Of a stretch of 64,000 nucleotides of DNA, positions 28,700-40,085 are shown piece after piece (positions within the stretch are counted from its first letter, which is position 1; each line of letters starts with the position of its first letter). The position numbers and the translations under genes are program-made. The DNA is from Woeseia sp034521225 (GTDB lineage: Bacteria; Pseudomonadota; Gammaproteobacteria; Steroidobacterales; Woeseiaceae). The notes beneath the pieces were generated by a model, which had not been told where the DNA came from, ran no database searches, and worked only from the letters and a program-made list of their open reading frames with translations. The DNA is taken from assembly GCA_034521225.1 (NCBI GenBank), contig JAXHMR010000025.1, forward strand, positions 62,001 to 126,000, read 5' to 3'.

Positions 28700-29144
28700 T
28701 GTCGTCGCGAGGAGCGCAGCGACGTGGCGACCTCGCACGGCCAACCGCTCTGCCAATCGGAGCGAGGTTGCCACGGCCGCCTCCGGCCGCCTCGCAATGA
28801 CAGGGGCAACCCCCGTCGTCGCGAGGAGCGCAGCGACGTGGCGACCTCGCACGGCCAACCGCTCTGCCAATCGGAGCGAGGTTGCCACGGCCGCCTCCGG
28901 CCGCCTCGCAATGACAGGGGCGACCCCCGTCGTCGCCGAGGAGCGAAGCGACGTGGCGACCTCGCACGGCTCATGACTCTGCCAATCGGAGCGAGTCGCC
29001 ACGGCCGCCTCCGGCCGCCTCGCAATGACAGGGGCAACCCCCGTCGTCGCGAGGAGCGAAGCGACGTGGCGATCTCACACGGCCCATGACTCTGCCAATC
29101 GGAGCGAGGTTGCCACGGCCGCCTCCGGCAGCCTCGCAATGACG
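28700..29144. repeat. 114-bp composite repeat in tandem, about 3.9 copies, locus 10
   Basis: gtcgtcgcgaggagcg recurs at 28701, 28815, 28929 and 29043, exactly 114 bp apart. Each unit is arm, linker CTCTGCCAATCGGAGCGAG, then inverted arm with gccacggccgcctccggccg (gcctccggcag in the last) and ctcgcaatgac. The third copy carries compensating small indels. The last copy is 102 bp. From 28632 to 28699 and 29145 to 29301 I see no gene. Confidence 0.95.
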
Positions 29145-29301
29145 CTGGTCGGCGGGGCGCAAATACGCGGTTTTCCCGGGAATACCCGCCCATTAATGTG
29201 AACTGCTCGGCAGCACTTTTCGTGCCGCCGCGGCACACTGGGCGCTCCGATGGGTCCGGATCCGAACCGAGCCCGCCAGCTGACCCGTGGAAAGCCGCAA
29301 T

Positions 29302-30509
29302 ATGTCCCTGCAATTGAAGATCGTCAGTTTTCACAAGGACCTGATGGGCGATGACGCCACGCGGGAGTTCCGCACGAACGGCGGCACGATCGGACGCGGC
29401 TTGCGCAATGACTGGATCCTGCCGGACACGGAACGCTTTATTTCGAGCCGTCACGCGACGATTGATTTCCAGAGCGGCTCGTATTACCTGGCCGATATCA
29501 GCACCAATGGCGTCTTTGTCAACGACGAGGAAGAACCGCTCGGCAAGGGCAACCCTCGCCGCCTGTTCAGCGGCGACCGCCTGCGCATGGGTGAATTCGA
29601 ATTCGAGGTACAGGTCGACGAAGGTGAGGGCCTCGAGATGCCGGCGCAGTCCGGCAATCGCGCATTCTCCGGCGACCTCGAGTTGCTGGTACCCGAGGAA
29701 CCGATCAAGACCGGCATCCAGTTGCTGGATGAAGAAGAAATAACCGGCGGCGATGCGTTCCAGTCGGCGCTGTTCGGCACCACCAAGATGGATCACACCA
29801 AAAAGGCCGAGGAAGCGGCCAACCGCAAGCGGGCTGTCGCGAAAGCGGCCAACGAGTCCGGCCTGCAGAAAAAGCCCGTGGCCACCGGCGACGACAACGA
29901 AGCCTTGCTGCAAACGTTCCTGACGGCCGCCGGTATCGATCGCTCGGAACTGCACCCTTCGGTCGATGCGCACGAAGTCATGCAAAACGCCGGTGAAGTG
30001 CTGCACGAGTTCGTTGCCGGAATCTCGGAAATGCTCGCCAGCCGCGCGAACCTGAAAAGCATGTTCCGGCTTGACCAGACGACCGTACTGCCGCGCCACA
30101 ATAACCCGCTCAAAGTCTCGGCCAACACGACGGACTCGATGAAGCAACTGCTGGTCGGCCGGCCGGGCGAATACTTAGGCCCGCTCGACAGCGTGCGCGA
30201 AGTCTGCCGCGACCTCAATTTCCACCAGGATGCAATGCTCGGCGCGATGATCACGGCGTTCCGGGACTTTGCAGACCGCCTGGACCCGGAAGAACTGCAG
30301 GAGAGCTTCGACCGCAACCTGCCGCGCAAGCCGCTGTTCAACTCCTTCGCCAAACTGAAGTACTGGCAGCTTTACTGCGACCTCTACCCGGTCATGACCC
30401 AGACCGGCAACGGCCCGCTGCCGCACCAGGTCGACGAACGTGCAATCCGTACGAACGCCACCTGGCCGAATACAAGCGCAGCGAACGCGGCGACGGCAAA
30501 GCCGCCTGA
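29302..30509 (+). CDS. FHA-domain protein, TagH/type VI-secretion-associated type (one frameshift)
   Basis: About 402 aa from ATG 29302 with GGAAAG upstream. The N-terminal FHA fold binds phosphothreonine: GGTIGRGLRNDWILPD, RFISSRHATIDFQSG, ISTNGVFVND. The C-terminal half (LLQTFLTAAGID, MLGAMITAFRDFADRLDPEEL, FNSFAKLKYWQLYCDLYPVM) matches the TagH/ImpI C-terminal domain found in type VI secretion clusters, where it acts with a Ser/Thr kinase. The end is shifted near 30445; corrected, it ends ERHLAEYKRSERGDGKAA at 30509. No type VI genes are nearby. The Ser/Thr kinase at 13.2 kb is a possible partner (inference). Confidence 0.78.
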
Positions 30510-30660
30510 GCAGGTCGTCAGGACGAGCGAGCGCAGCGACCTGAACGAGTCACCGCGGCAGGCACCGGCGCATCGTCGACGCGGACACACGACATCGCGA
30601 TGAGCGCGGACGTGTCCGAGACCGTCGCTTCCGCGATCCCACCGCCGCCATTGGCGGCTG

Positions 30661-30846
30661 CACAACGCAAGACTGTCGCGCCCTGCGGCCTCGCAATGAC
30701 GGCGGTAGCGACAACGTCATCGCGAGGAGCGCAGCGACGTGGCGACCGCCGCGATGGCTCTGCCAGGCTGTGCGAGATTGCCACGGCCGCCGTTGGCGGC
30801 CTCGCAACGACGCGAGACTGTCGCGCCCTGCGGCCTCGCAACGACG
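30661..30846. repeat. dispersed inverted-repeat element, locus 11 (degraded)
   Basis: A partial arm ending gcggcctcgcaatgac, a full arm (cgtcatcgcgaggagcgcag), a linker with GGCTCTGCCAGGC, an inverted arm (gagattgccacggccgccgt to ctcgcaacgac), and a last partial arm. It fills most of the gap between the converging TagH-like gene and acs; the rest shows nothing. Confidence 0.8.
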
Positions 30847-30852
30847 GCGGGT

Positions 30853-32824
<1,972 letters not shown>

Positions 32825-32860
32825 AGATCCGTCCTGTTTGTCACTAATAGCGGTTCGGCT

Positions 32861-33735
32861 TCAGCGAGCGGCGGCCGTTTCGGCCAGCGCGAGTATTCGC
32901 TTTGCCAGCGTGAGGTGCGGGCGATCGATCATTTCGCCGTCCAACGCCAGTGTGCCAGCCTCGTCGATCGGTCTGCAAACAGCGCGACGAATTTCTTCGC
33001 GCGCGCGACTTCGTCAGCACTCGGTGTAAACGCCGTGTTGATGACCGGCACTTGCGAAGGATGTATCGCCAGCATGCCGGTGAAACCGTCACGCCGCGCG
33101 CGGCCGGCGCTGGCCGCAAGTCCGTCCTCGTCCCGGAAATCCGTGTAGACGGTGTCGACCGGCGCAACCTCGGCAGCCGCCGCGCCAAGGAGGCACAGGC
33201 TGCGCGCCAGTTCGAATACCGGCAGCCAGCTGCCGTCCGCGGCGCGCTTTTCGCTCGCACCCAGCACGGCGCTGAGATCTTCGGCGCCCCACGTCATCGC
33301 ACGAAGCCGCGCGCTCGAGCCGGCGTACTCGTGCATACCAAAAAGTGCCGCCGGCCGTTCCGTCGTGATCGGCATGATGGCCGTCCGTTCGTTTGGCAGG
33401 CCGTGTTCGACTTCCAGTGCATCGAGCAGTTTGGCGAGCCGGACAACGTCGTCGGCGCCGCGCGGCTTGGGCAGAACGATACCGGTGGGCGCGGCCGGCA
33501 TGACGGCGCGCAGGTCGAGCATCGCATCACCGGTCGTCAAAGGATTGATGCGTACCCACAATTCGCATTCCGCACCCTCCCCCAGGTACGCGGCCGCGAA
33601 CTCGCGCGCTGCGGGGCGTGCCGCTGGGACCACCGAGTCCTCGAGATCCAGGATCAGCGCATCCGCCCCGGCATCGCGCGCCCTGGCAAGCTTGCGCTCG
33701 CTGTCGGCCGGCACGAACAGGTAGCTGCGGTTCAC
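32861..33735 (-). CDS. HpcH/HpaI (CitE-like) CoA-ester lyase (one frameshift)
   Basis: About 291 aa. RSYLFVPADSERKLARARD, ALILDLEDSV, WVRINPLTTGD, IVLPKPRGADDV and GMLAIHPSQVPVINTAF are the TIM-barrel motifs of CitE/malyl-CoA/citramalyl-CoA lyases. The frame breaks near 32955; repaired, it ends AGTLALDGEMIDRPHLTLA and RILALAETAAAR with a stop at 32861. The GTG start overlaps the stop of the MaoC gene by four bases. A MaoC hydratase paired with this lyase recalls the itaconyl-CoA hydratase/citramalyl-CoA lyase steps of itaconate breakdown. Malyl-CoA or methylmalyl-CoA lyase activity is also possible. Confidence 0.85.
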
Positions 33736-34184
33736 GCGGGCCGCCGCATCATCAGCGCCGATCGCTTGCAGGTGCCGACCAGTTCGTCGTGCTGGTTGTA
33801 GGCGCGATGTTCGAATACGACGATACCGTTATCCGGCCGGGACTTGCTGTCACGCAGTTCGAGCACTTCAGTCTGGATATGGATTGTGTCGCCGTGGAAC
33901 AGCGGCTTGGGAAACCGCACGTCATCCCAGCCGAGATTGGCCACGGTCGTGCCCACTGTCGTGTCATTGACCGAAATACCGACCATGAAGGCGAGCGTCA
34001 GGCAGCTGTTGACCAGCGGCTTGCCGAACTCCGTTGTTTTGCAGAACTCCGCATCGATGTGCAACGGCTGCGGGTTATGCGTCAGCGCGCTGAACCAGAC
34101 ATTGTCCGCTTCGGTAATCGTGCGGCGGATCTCGTGGTCAAAACGCTGGCCAACGGTGAATTCCTCAAAGTAGCGTCCAGGCAT
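33732..34184 (-). CDS. MaoC family (R)-hydratase
   Basis: 150 aa from MPGRYFEEFTVGQRFDHE; an upstream in-frame start at 34241 is less likely. The hotdog-fold hydratase motif is seen as NVWFSALTHNPQPLHIDAE, with GKPLVNSCLTLAFMVG and FPKPLFHGDTIHIQTEV. Such enzymes hydrate enoyl-CoA, mesaconyl-CoA or itaconyl-CoA esters. It is translationally coupled to the CitE-like lyase. The partner CoA-transferase is not nearby; acs is the next gene. Confidence 0.88.
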   Translation of the reverse strand: MPGRYFEEFTVGQRFDHEIRRTITEADNVWFSALTHNPQPLHIDAEFCKTTEFGKPLVNSCLTLAFMVGISVNDTTVGTTVANLGWDDVRFPKPLFHGDTIHIQTEVLELRDSKSRPDNGIVVFEHRAYNQHDELVGTCKRSALMMRRPA

Positions 34185-34408
34185 GGCGGTCGCCGATTGC
34201 TGCAGGGACCCGCATGATAGTCGCAGCGGCAGCGCCAGCAAACCTGTGGCCGGGCCACATTGCCGGTTTTGCGGCTATACGGCCGCGCGCCGCGTTGCGG
34301 AGGTCCCGAACGCGGGGTTCCGCCACCCTCCGCGCGCAGCCTGAGGCGCCTGCGTCGCAGCCCGGGACTCTGTTATATTATTCGCCTCAATCACCTGCCG
34401 GACGCACC

Positions 34409-34855
34409 ATGACAAGCGCCGACGAACAGTACAGCGACGACAGCCTGCGCCGCCTTCTCACCGAATGCCGCACGATTGCGATGGTGGGCGCGAGCGACGA
34501 CCCGGCACGCGACAGCCACGGTGTCATGCGCTACCTGCAGCAAAACGGATACCGCGTCATTCCCGTAAACCCGACCATTGCCGGCGACGAACTCCTGGGC
34601 GAAGTTGCCTACAGCGCACTCGCCGACATTCCGCACTCGTTCGACCTGGTCGACGTTTTTCGCAAGGTCGAGGCCGTACCCGGCATCGTCGACGAGGTAC
34701 TTTCGCTCAGGGAAGAAAAAGGCATACAGGTACTGTGGCTGCAGCTCGGCATCGCCGACACCGAGGCAGCCGAACGAGCGCGAGTGGCCGGCATCACGGT
34801 CATCATGAACCGTTGCCTTAAAATCGAGTACGGCAGGCTGATGGCTCGCGAGTAA
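34409..34855 (+). CDS. CoA-binding domain protein, YccU-like
   Basis: 148 aa from ATG 34409. A Rossmann CoA-binding fold: TIAMVGASDDPARDSHGVM, YLQQNGYRVIPVNPT, LVDVFRKVEAVPGIVDEVL, VLWLQLGIADTEAAERAR and MNRCLKIEYGRL. Stand-alone proteins of this type have no settled role. TATATT at 34374-34379 could be its -10; no clear -35 is seen. The 225-bp gap to the divergent MaoC gene holds nothing else. Confidence 0.88.
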   Translation: MTSADEQYSDDSLRRLLTECRTIAMVGASDDPARDSHGVMRYLQQNGYRVIPVNPTIAGDELLGEVAYSALADIPHSFDLVDVFRKVEAVPGIVDEVLSLREEKGIQVLWLQLGIADTEAAERARVAGITVIMNRCLKIEYGRLMARE

Positions 34856-35036
34856 TCGCCAACAAGCTAAACGTCGAACCTCACCTTGCCGACGGCCTGT
34901 CCATGAAAGGGGCTCTACCTCTGTAATCACTTGTTGGGGGATCACACACCCGATTTATAGCATGATTCCCCGTATGGATATTTTCTAGCACAGACTGCCA
35001 AATCATAGCTGGGATGTACCAAGGCGGAATCAGGAT

Positions 35037-36326
35037 ATGTGGCGTTTATTGTTCGGCACGACAGTGATTCTCACTGTCGCAGTGACACCTTTTTTCTATT
35101 TCGAACCTGCCGCTGCCATGCCGGCCTTCGCGCGCGAATACGGCGTAAGTTGCAACGTTTGCCATGCCGCGTACCCGCGTTTGAACGCGTTCGGCGAAAC
35201 GTTTGCCGGTGACATGAACATGCGCCTCCCCAACTGGAAGGAGCACACCGTCCAGACGGGCGACGAGCAACTCGCCTTGAGCGATTCCCTGCCGCTCGCC
35301 ATGCGCCTCCAGGCGTTGGTCCAGGACGAGCGGTGAGGCGATTGATCCCGTTAGCGGTGCCGTCGAGGGTGATGCGAGCGTCGACTTTAGGCGCCCTGTT
35401 TGGTCAAACTATTGGCGAGCGCGCCGCTGACCGACCATATAAGTTATTTACGTCTATGCCATTTTCGCCGAGAAAGGCGGCAATGGGGAGGTCATCGTCG
35501 AGGATGCGTGGTTCAGTCACGATGACCTTTTCGGCACCGGGGTCGGCCTTCAGCTGGGCCAATTCCAGGTCTCCGATCTCATGTTCCCGCGGGAGATTCG
35601 CCTGACGTTCCAGGATTTCATGGCATACCGCATGGCGGGTATCACCTATGACCGGGGCGTCATTCTCGGTCGCGATGCCGGGCCGGTGGATATCTCGGTC
35701 GGCCTGGTGAACGGAAACGGAATCGGCAGAACTTCAGCATCAACGAGTCCCGGCTACCGCCGTGCCGACAGGCTTTTCGACAACGATACACAGAAAAGCG
35801 CGTTCGGCCGCATCGGTACGACGTTAGGCCCAGCCTCGATAGGCCTGTTTGGATTATCAGGGCGCCAGATGAATGCGGTTGGACCAGCCGGGCTGGATTC
35901 GGGATCACGCCGGACGGACAAGCGAATCGTTGGAGCTGGACATCTCGGGCGACATCGACGGCAAATGGTATTGGTTCGGCCAGTTTCTCTGGAACAGCTG
36001 GGACGGTTTCCTTGATCAAAACATCGACTATACCTGGAGTGGCGGATTCGCAGGCGTGAGACTACATTTATAACGACAAGTGGGTATTCTCAGCACTCTA
36101 CAACCACGCCGACGCAAACGACTTCGAGAATACGGACACCGTCTATGAAGGCATCGCAATGGACACACTGACATTCGGTGCGTCCTATTATTTCATGAGA
36201 AACGTCAAGGGCACCCTTGAGGCGAATTTCGACATGCTGGATGACGAACCCCAGAGTGGGCTCTACTACACCGGTCACCTGAGTAAGGAGCACTACATAT
36301 TGGTCGGCATCGACGCGGCTTTCTGA
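35037..36326 (+). pseudogene. c-type-cytochrome/outer-membrane-porin protein, broken
   Basis: The intact start (MWRLLFGTTVILTVAVTPFF) gives a signal peptide then MPAFAREYGVSCNVCHAAYP with a CxxCH haem site, RLNAFGETFAG and a stop at 35336. The rest continues in other frames: EVIVEDAWFSHDDLFG, GLQLGQFQVSDLMFPREIR, GITYDRGVILGRDAG, LDQNIDYTWSGGFAG, then FGASYYFMRNVKGTLEAN and YILVGIDAAF at the stop 36324-36326, a porin-like barrel end. This fits a family with an N-terminal haem motif and an outer-membrane barrel. At least four breaks and lower GC than its surroundings; real decay or error cannot be told apart. AAGGCGG precedes the ATG. Confidence 0.65.
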
Positions 36327-36397
36327 AATCTCTACCGGGGAATTTGACGACCTGCTGACTGAAAAAGCCGGGGCGGCGCTGGGGTATCGCGTTCGCT

Positions 36398-37121
36398 TTG
36401 CTGTGCAGCGTCGTCTGGTTTGCCATTGAGTGGAATGACGGTTATTCGTTCTCGAACGCGGCGGTACCCGCGTGGAATGCTTTTGTGCGGCTGGTCTTCT
36501 TCCTCGTCGTCGCGCAGCTCCTTGCAGCGTTGCACACCCACTTGCAGAAGGAACGCCAGCTCGCGAGAACTGACCCGCTCACCGGCTTGCTGAACGCCCG
36601 CGCTTTCCGGGAGCGCCTGGCGCACGATATTGCGGTGACCGAGCGCAACGGTGGCACCCTGACGCTCACCTACATCGACGTGGACGACTCCAAACGGGTG
36701 AACGACATGGCGGGTCATGGTGAAGGTGATCAGCTGCTACGAAGCATGGCGGACAGGCTCACAAAAGGGACCCGTCGCGCCGACACGGTGGCGCGCCTCG
36801 GCGGCGACGAGTTCGGCCTGGTACTGCCTGCGACGGACCTGGACGGCGCGGAAACTTTACTCCTCGGCCTTGCGGAAATCCTGGCTCAGATGACCGCGGC
36901 AGGCGGACCCGTGACCTGCAGCATCGGTGCCGCCGTATTCCATGCATTACCCGGATGATGCCCAGATGGCCGGTACCGGCGCCGCCGACCGTTAAATGTA
37001 CGAAGGAAAGAAATCCGGGAGGAACGCGCTCGTGGTCGGCCTGTACTCCAAGTCGCACCTTGAGGTTGTGCGTGACCTCAGGGCGCCGGCGGAGGAAACG
37101 CGCGTCCGGGTTTCGCGATGA
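36398..37121 (+). CDS. diguanylate cyclase (GGDEF), truncated N-terminus, broken C-terminus
   Basis: The GGDEF domain is intact and looks active: RTDPLTGLLNARAFRERL, TYIDVDDSKRVNDMAGHGEGD, RRADTVARLGGDEFGLVLP, which also holds an RxxD inhibitory site five residues before GGDEF. The C-terminus continues past a stop at 36958 in another frame (PDDAQMAGTGAADR, then MYEGKKSGRNALVVGLYSK) to the stop at 37119-37121. One or two hydrophobic helices precede the domain, but the usual membrane sensor is missing. The frame is open from about 36359 with no good start; TTG at 36398 is used. From 37122 to 37200 nothing is assigned. Confidence 0.7.
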
Positions 37122-37200
37122 CGGCAGGATCTCCGGGCGCTTAATCCGGAACGCAAGCTTCAGGAAATACACCCGGGTATTCCGCCCAGTCGGGATTTCC

Positions 37201-39388
37201 GTGCCACGAAAGATCGCGCGCGGCAATGTTCCATTATTCACGACGGGGTACGCTCGAATAATCGCTCCCCCGATACCGGCACGGACCACCATCGTTACCA
37301 GGTCAGCTCAAGTCACGGCCGTTCTGCTCCTGCTGCCGCCGCTCGTTTGGGCCGACGGCAGTGCAATGCTTGAAGGCAAGGTCGACAGCATCAGCGCGGC
37401 AGACTGGCACGTCAGCGAACTCGATATGCAGCTCGAACTGACCGATGCCGGGCTCAGTGGACGTTTGCACATTGCCCGCATCGAGTTGCCGGCAGCCGGC
37501 CTGGACCTCGCCGATACGCGCATCGACTGCGAGCGGGTCCTTCTCACGGCGACGCGATTCACTTGCGAGCGCGGCGTGCTGGACGCGAACCTGCCCGGTA
37601 TCGGCCGCCACCGCGTGGCCGTGCAATTCGCCTATGATCGGCGGACGGGCACGACGCACATCACTCTTCCGCAATTGCCTGTCGCCGGCAGCAACGTCCG
37701 CGTACGCGCCAGCGTGGACGATACAACGAGTACCATTCACTTCGAAGGTGAAGCGCTACAGCTCGAGGCACTCGTCAACCTGGCGAACGCCTTTGGCGCC
37801 GGCCTCGACGATCTCACTACCGCAGGACAGGCAGCAGTGTCCGGCACGCTCGAGACACGTGGCGACGGCTCGCTAAAGATGTCACTCAATGCACAACTGC
37901 TCGATGCATCGCTTGCGAACCCGGCTGGTACGGCAGTGACTGACGCCCTGCGCGGAAACCTCGCATTAACCGCCCTGCATGAGCAGGCCGGCTGGCAAAT
38001 CGATGCCAGTGTCACGGGCGATCGTGGCGAGGTTTATTTCGAGCCGGTGTATGCGAACCTGTCAGAGCACGCGATCGAACTGCGTGCCACCGGTTTGACG
38101 ACGGCGGATTTCGTCAGTTTTGACCTGGCGCGATTTCATGTAGCACAGCAGTCGCTGATGACGCTCGACGGCAAAATTGCTGTGACGCTGCCCGGCGACG
38201 ATACCGCGCTGGCGCTCGACGGCCGCATCGAATTTACGGACACGTCGGTTGCCGCGGTTTACTCCAGCCTGCTGCAGGTCCTTGCCGCCGGCACAATCCT
38301 CGGCGACCTGCGAAACGGCCGGCCGCGTGTCCGGCGCACTGACGCTCGCCGACAGCACAGTTACCGCAGCCAACATCAAACTCAACGATGTCGCACTCGA
38401 CGACCGGCAGCGGCGCTTCGCCGTGTACGGATTGCATGGCCGAATCGACTGGCCGGGTACCGGCGCCGAGGCTGCGGATACGTTGCCCAGTCACCTGGCC
38501 TGGGACAGTGCTGCCGCGTTCGGTATCGTTCTTGGCGGCGCGACGCTAGATGCAAGGCTGGGCGCCAACGACCTGGAGTTACTGAAGCCCTTGCGAATTC
38601 CGACTATGGGTGGGGCACTCACGATCAACCGGCTCGCGATGCAAAACTACGGCAGCGATGAGGCGCGCGGCTTGCTGGATGCGCAACTTGAGCCAATCCA
38701 GCTCGGTCAGCTGACGAGCGCGTTCGACTGGCCGGCCTTCTCCGGTTCGTTGTCAGGCCAGTTGCCCACGCTGCATTACGAAGGCAACGCCATGACAGTC
38801 GGCGGCCGCCTGACAGCCAGCGCCTTCGACGGGGACATCGAAATCGAGAATCTGCGCCTGGAACAGCCGTTCGGGCGGGTGCCACGACTCTACGCCGACC
38901 TGCGCCTCAGAAACCTGGACCTGGAACGAATCACGAGCACGTTTTCCTTCGGTCTCATTCAGGGACGGTTAAGCGGCGACGTGACAGGCTTGGAACTGGT
39001 TGACTGGAGACCGGTTGCCATGGACCTGCATTTATACACGCCCCCGGATGACCCGAGCCGGCATCGCATCAGCCAGCGCGCGGTCGAAAACCTCGCCAGC
39101 GTCGGCGGCGGCGGTGCGGCCGCCGCGCTGTCGTCCGGCATGTTGAAATTCTTCGAAGTATTCGCGTACGACCGCATCGGGCTGCGCTGTGTGCTCGTCG
39201 ACGGCACCTGCGCAATGAGCGGCGCCGGCGCTGCCGGAGATGGCCCGTCCGGCCGTGGCTATTACATCGTCAAGGGCAGCGGCCTGCCGCGCATCGACGT
39301 CATCGGTTATCGAAACAGGGTAAGCTGGCAGAGCCTCGTGAATCAGCTTGCGAATATCACAAAAAGCGAAGGGCCGGTTGTAAAATAG
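37201..39388 (+). CDS. ydbH: YdbH-like AsmA-superfamily envelope protein (one frameshift)
   Basis: About 729 aa. A signal peptide or anchor (VTAVLLLLPPLVWADG) is followed by long beta-strand sequence typical of the bridge-like lipid-transfer group (AsmA, TamB, YdbH), which carries phospholipids between inner and outer membrane. The C-terminus (DLRLRNLDLERITSTFSFG, GRLSGDVTGLELVDWRPVAMD, AVENLASVGGGG, GLPRIDVIGYRNRVSW) is the most conserved part of YdbH. The frame breaks near 38322. The start is unclear: no ATG precedes the signal sequence; GTG 37201 is used. ydbL follows, as in enterobacteria. Confidence 0.82.
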
Positions 39389-39430
39389 GCCGGTCCCGAG
39401 ATTGCATCATCCTGCTGGAGAGCATCCCCA

Positions 39431-40036
39431 ATGAATAAAGTCGCACTGACCATCGCCGTATTTCTTGCCACGTTTATCGCCGCCTGCGTGACGATCAACG
39501 TGTACTTTCCGGAGGCAGCCGCCACTGAAGCCGCCGATCGCATCATCGACAAGGTCCGCGGCGAAGAGCAGGACGGCGGCGCGTCACTCGTTGCCCCGCA
39601 ATCCGCAATTGACGAACAGCCGGCACTGTTGGCATTCGCCCGCGGCGTAAGCGGCTTCCTCATCAACGATGCGAATGCGCAGGAGCCGGTCAACTTCGAC
39701 AAGCCGTCGCCGGAGAAACAGGCGCTCGAGAGCGCGCTTGCACAGCGCTTTCCGCAACTGAAGCCTTATTACGATTCCGGCGCGATCGGCCTGACCGATT
39801 CAGGCCTGATTGAAATTCGCGACCGTGGGCTGATTCCGCTGAAAGACCGTAACAGTGTCGTGCAACTCGTCGCCGCGCAAAACAACGACTGGAATGCGCT
39901 CTACAGTGAAATCGCGCGCCTGAACGGTCACCCGGAGTGGCAGGACCAGATTCGCCGCACGTTTGCGCAGCGCTGGATCGTGAAAGCCGACAAGGGCTGG
40001 TATTACAAGGAAGGCGGAAGCTGGAAACAGAAGTAG
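39431..40036 (+). CDS. ydbL: YdbL-type DUF1318 lipoprotein
   Basis: 201 aa. A lipoprotein signal (FLATFIAAC, cysteine about residue 20) leads into VTINVYFPEAAATEAADRII. The C-terminal half (VVQLVAAQNNDWNALYSEIA, PEWQDQIRRTFAQRWI, GWYYKEGGSWKQK) is DUF1318. In E. coli the YdbH partner YnbE is a separate small lipoprotein and YdbL a periplasmic protein; here the lipobox and the DUF1318 domain are one chain, and no separate ynbE is seen. A GGAGAG ribosome site lies about ten bases before the ATG. Confidence 0.85.
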   Translation: MNKVALTIAVFLATFIAACVTINVYFPEAAATEAADRIIDKVRGEEQDGGASLVAPQSAIDEQPALLAFARGVSGFLINDANAQEPVNFDKPSPEKQALESALAQRFPQLKPYYDSGAIGLTDSGLIEIRDRGLIPLKDRNSVVQLVAAQNNDWNALYSEIARLNGHPEWQDQIRRTFAQRWIVKADKGWYYKEGGSWKQK

Positions 40037-40085
40037 TTGCGCGCTGTTGCGGTCATTGATTCCGTCCCTGGTCAGTCGGCGGCCT

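Noticed and set aside
28390..30147. A 585-codon minus-strand open frame opposite the TagH-like gene and repeat locus 10
   Set aside because: It runs antisense to a clear FHA gene and then through repeats; the apparent protein is a shadow of high GC and repeat sequence.
36759..37292. Minus-strand open frame between the cyclase and ydbH (ending near AYPVVNNGTLPRAIF)
   Set aside because: Mostly antisense to the cyclase C-terminus; the unique part is about 60 codons with no family signal or ribosome site.
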